Shown here in pieces: positions 53,953 through 55,751 of a stretch of 55,751 bases of DNA. How positions within the stretch are numbered: the stretch's first letter is position 1; every line of letters begins with the position of its first letter. Made by a program: the position numbers and the translations under genes. The notes under the pieces are model-generated. The model worked only from the letters and a program-made list of their open reading frames with translations, was not told where the DNA came from and did no database searches. The DNA is from a bacterium (GTDB taxonomy: Bacteria > UBA4055), in contig JAKQBN010000007.1 of NCBI GenBank assembly GCA_029559475.1, positions 1 to 55,751 of the forward strand, given 5' to 3'.

Positions 53953-55182
53953 ATGAAACGATCAGCTTTGATAATCGTTCTGGCAATTATCTCTGTTTTC
54001 GGAATGGAACTTTTCAGCGGGGATCCGGAACTGTCAACCAAGCAGACGGATCCTAAAATGATCTCCGAAGGCAACAATATTTTCATGATGAAAGCGTATA
54101 AAGTGCTCGCAGAAGAAGAAAAGAACATTTTCATTTCGCCCTACAGCATTTCATCTGCTCTCGCAATGACTTTTGCGGGATCGGTAGGAAATACTGAAAA
54201 AGAGATGGCAAAAGCACTTGAATTCTCAGGTAATAATAAGAATTTTCATGAGAATTTCGGTAAAGTTACTCAGTCTATAAATGATCTTTCGTCAAAAGGC
54301 GACATGGTTTTAAGCATCGCTAACAGCCTGTGGCTTGCTGAAGGCTATAAATTCACTGATGAATTCCTCAGCATTAATAAAACCTGTTACAAGACCGAGA
54401 TGACGAACCTTAATTTCGCCGAATCTGAAAAAGCGAGAACGACCATTAATGACTGGGTGGCGAAACAGACTAAAGACAAGATAAAAGACTTGATACCAAA
54501 GAACATTCTTGATGCGCTCACTAAGCTTGTACTAACAAACGCTGTTTATTTTAAGGCTGAATGGGCTGAGCAGTTCAAGAAACACAATACTGCAGAATCT
54601 GATTTTTATGCTTTTGGAAAAAATCCCGTAAAAGCTGAAATGATGAAGCTTAAGCATCATTTCAATTACATGGAAAATGACGATATACAGTTCGTTGAAC
54701 TTCCTTATAAAGGAGGCGATGCTTCGATGTTCGTTCTTCTGCCGAAGAAAAAAGACGGACTGAAATCAGTTGAGAAAAAGCTTACTTTTGAAAATATCAA
54801 AAGATACACCGACAGTATGAAAAGAACCGAAGTCGAACTCCATTTTCCAAAATACAAGATAACTCTTTCTTACGAACTCAGAGAACTTATGAAAAAGCTC
54901 GGAATGGAAGATGCTTTTACAGGCAGCGCGAATTTTTCAAAGATGGATGAGAAGAACAAGCTTTATATCTCTGCTATCATACATAAAACCTTTATCGCTG
55001 TTGATGAAGAGGGAACTGAAGCTGCTGCTGCTACGGCAGTCGTAATGAGGATGAAATCAATGCCTCCTTCATCTGATCCTATAATTTTTAAAGCCGATCA
55101 TCCGTTCTTCTATTATATTCAGGAAAAAACGACCGGCACTATTCTTTTTGCGGGAAGACTGATGGATCCGTCTAATAAGTAA
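53953..55182 (+). CDS. Secreted serpin, predicted trypsin-like protease inhibitor
   Basis: 409 residues with a signal peptide (RSALIIVLAIISVFGMELFSG). The serpin body shows NIFISPYSISSALAMTFAGS, ANSLWLAEGYKF, INDWVAKQTKDKIKDLI, LVLTNAVYFKAEW, MMKLKHHFNYMEN and the closing DHPFFYYIQEKTTGTILFAGRLMDP. The reactive loop begins with the hinge EEGTEAAAATA, small residues that inhibitory serpins need. Counting from the hinge, P1 is Lys368 and P1' is Ser369, predicting inhibition of trypsin-like proteases. Bacterial serpins are sporadic and often thought acquired. Its gene follows ymdB by 21 bases with a CGGAGG ribosome-binding site. Confidence 0.93.
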   Translation: MKRSALIIVLAIISVFGMELFSGDPELSTKQTDPKMISEGNNIFMMKAYKVLAEEEKNIFISPYSISSALAMTFAGSVGNTEKEMAKALEFSGNNKNFHENFGKVTQSINDLSSKGDMVLSIANSLWLAEGYKFTDEFLSINKTCYKTEMTNLNFAESEKARTTINDWVAKQTKDKIKDLIPKNILDALTKLVLTNAVYFKAEWAEQFKKHNTAESDFYAFGKNPVKAEMMKLKHHFNYMENDDIQFVELPYKGGDASMFVLLPKKKDGLKSVEKKLTFENIKRYTDSMKRTEVELHFPKYKITLSYELRELMKKLGMEDAFTGSANFSKMDEKNKLYISAIIHKTFIAVDEEGTEAAAATAVVMRMKSMPPSSDPIIFKADHPFFYYIQEKTTGTILFAGRLMDPSNK

Positions 55183-55751
55183 ATGCCGGAAAAAAGAAAA
55201 GACAGATCGCACCTTATACAGCTCGCTAAAGATAACGAAGCTGAAATAAATTTACTGCCCGAAAATTATCACGGATATTTTCCGGATGAGCCTGATCTGA
55301 TCCCGGTAGAAGACTGGATCGAACATTATCGGAATGATAAAAACATCATAACAGTCGATGTGCGCTCTGAAGCTGAATTTGAAGAAGATCACCTTCCAGG
55401 AGCGATAAACTTTCCGATACTCGACAATACAGAGCGGGATGAAGTCGGATTTCTGTATAAACAGGTCTCACCGAAAGCTGCGCTTTTTCTCGCTCTAAAA
55501 GTTGCAGATTGTAAGGCTGATAAAATATCATTTTTTTGCGAAACACTTAAATCCAAAAACATTTTTGTTTACTGCTGGCGCGGAGGCGGAAGAAGTTCTG
55601 CAGCCTGTCATTATTTTTCGCAATACGGCATTAAATGCATCAAGATCCGCGAAGGATACAAAGCTTACAGACATAAAATATTTGAACTCTTCTACGAAGA
55701 TCCCTCCAGCCTGAACTTTATCATCCTTTCAGGACTGACAGGATGCGGCAA
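55183..55751 (+). CDS. mnmH: tRNA 2-selenouridine synthase, 5' part (cut by window end)
   Basis: The frame runs from ATG 55183, immediately after the serpin stop, to the window end without a stop: 189 residues. It contains the rhodanese domain (VDVRSEAEFEEDHLPGAINFPIL; VFLYKQ-type block; catalytic YCWRGGGRSSA with the Cys of YCW) and the start of a P-loop (LSGLTGCGK) at the cut. MnmH (SelU) replaces sulfur by selenium in 2-thiouridine at the wobble position of tRNAs for Lys, Glu and Gln, using selenophosphate. The order, rhodanese then P-loop, separates it from simple rhodaneses. Its presence implies selenophosphate synthetase (selD) elsewhere in the genome. Confidence 0.9.
   Translation, partial: MPEKRKDRSHLIQLAKDNEAEINLLPENYHGYFPDEPDLIPVEDWIEHYRNDKNIITVDVRSEAEFEEDHLPGAINFPILDNTERDEVGFLYKQVSPKAALFLALKVADCKADKISFFCETLKSKNIFVYCWRGGGRSSAACHYFSQYGIKCIKIREGYKAYRHKIFELFYEDPSSLNFIILSGLTGCG

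Overview
The window looks like a chromosome segment from an uncultured bacterium of the FCB superphylum (Bacteroidetes-Chlorobi-Fibrobacteres and relatives such as Cloacimonadota or Delongbacteria). The evidence is: very large secreted proteins ending in Por/type IX-like C-terminal sorting domains; a GLUG-repeat protein with a classic EQNYPNPFNP sorting tail; a geranylgeranylglyceryl phosphate synthase in an otherwise bacterial gene set; a class II (B12) ribonucleotide reductase; and the order zapA - 6S-like RNA - rny. The phylum cannot be fixed from this sequence alone. Vegetative-type promoters of the form TTGAcn-N16-18-TATATT recur, and most genes have a clear GGAG/AGGA ribosome-binding site.

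Region 1 (1-13407, + strand) is an accessory block. It holds a tandem array of four paralogous secreted proteins of about 1075 residues (the first cut by the window edge), interrupted by a DUF4143-type AAA ATPase gene whose stop codon overlaps the GTG start of the next array member. A lipoprotein with an FGE-sulfatase-like fold follows. Ends of the array members are nearly identical and their middles diverge.

Region 2 (13488-26132) is mixed. nrdJ is divergent from guaA, and the space between them carries two NrdR boxes 32 bp apart that overlap the nrdJ promoter. Then come a response regulator, a PlsC acyltransferase, a 391-bp gene-free stretch rich in inverted repeats, an outer-membrane barrel, a zinc-ribbon protein paired with a giant MutL/GlmL-type protein, the GLUG surface protein and a PaaI-type thioesterase.

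Region 3 (25740-46553) is a 20.8-kb run of twelve minus-strand genes, packed or overlapping: a Ser/Thr kinase-AAA-TPR protein, a membrane coiled-coil DUF4175-like protein, a degenerate 5'-nucleotidase lipoprotein, a hybrid histidine kinase, lipoyl synthase, a catalytically stripped McsB-like protein, CvpA, enolase, a LysM lipoprotein with a degenerate transglycosylase-like domain, GGGP synthase, an MmeI-like restriction-modification enzyme and a thioesterase. Three proteins in this run look like pseudoenzymes, and much of the run points to envelope biology and signalling.

Region 4 (46697-55751, + strand) is core: tRNA-Gly(GCC), tRNA-Cys, tRNA-Leu, an intrinsic-terminator-like hairpin, tRNA-Gly(CCC), pheS-pheT, a ZapB-like coiled coil, zapA, a 6S RNA candidate, rny, ymdB, a secreted serpin and the 5' part of mnmH (tRNA 2-selenouridine synthase), cut by the window end.
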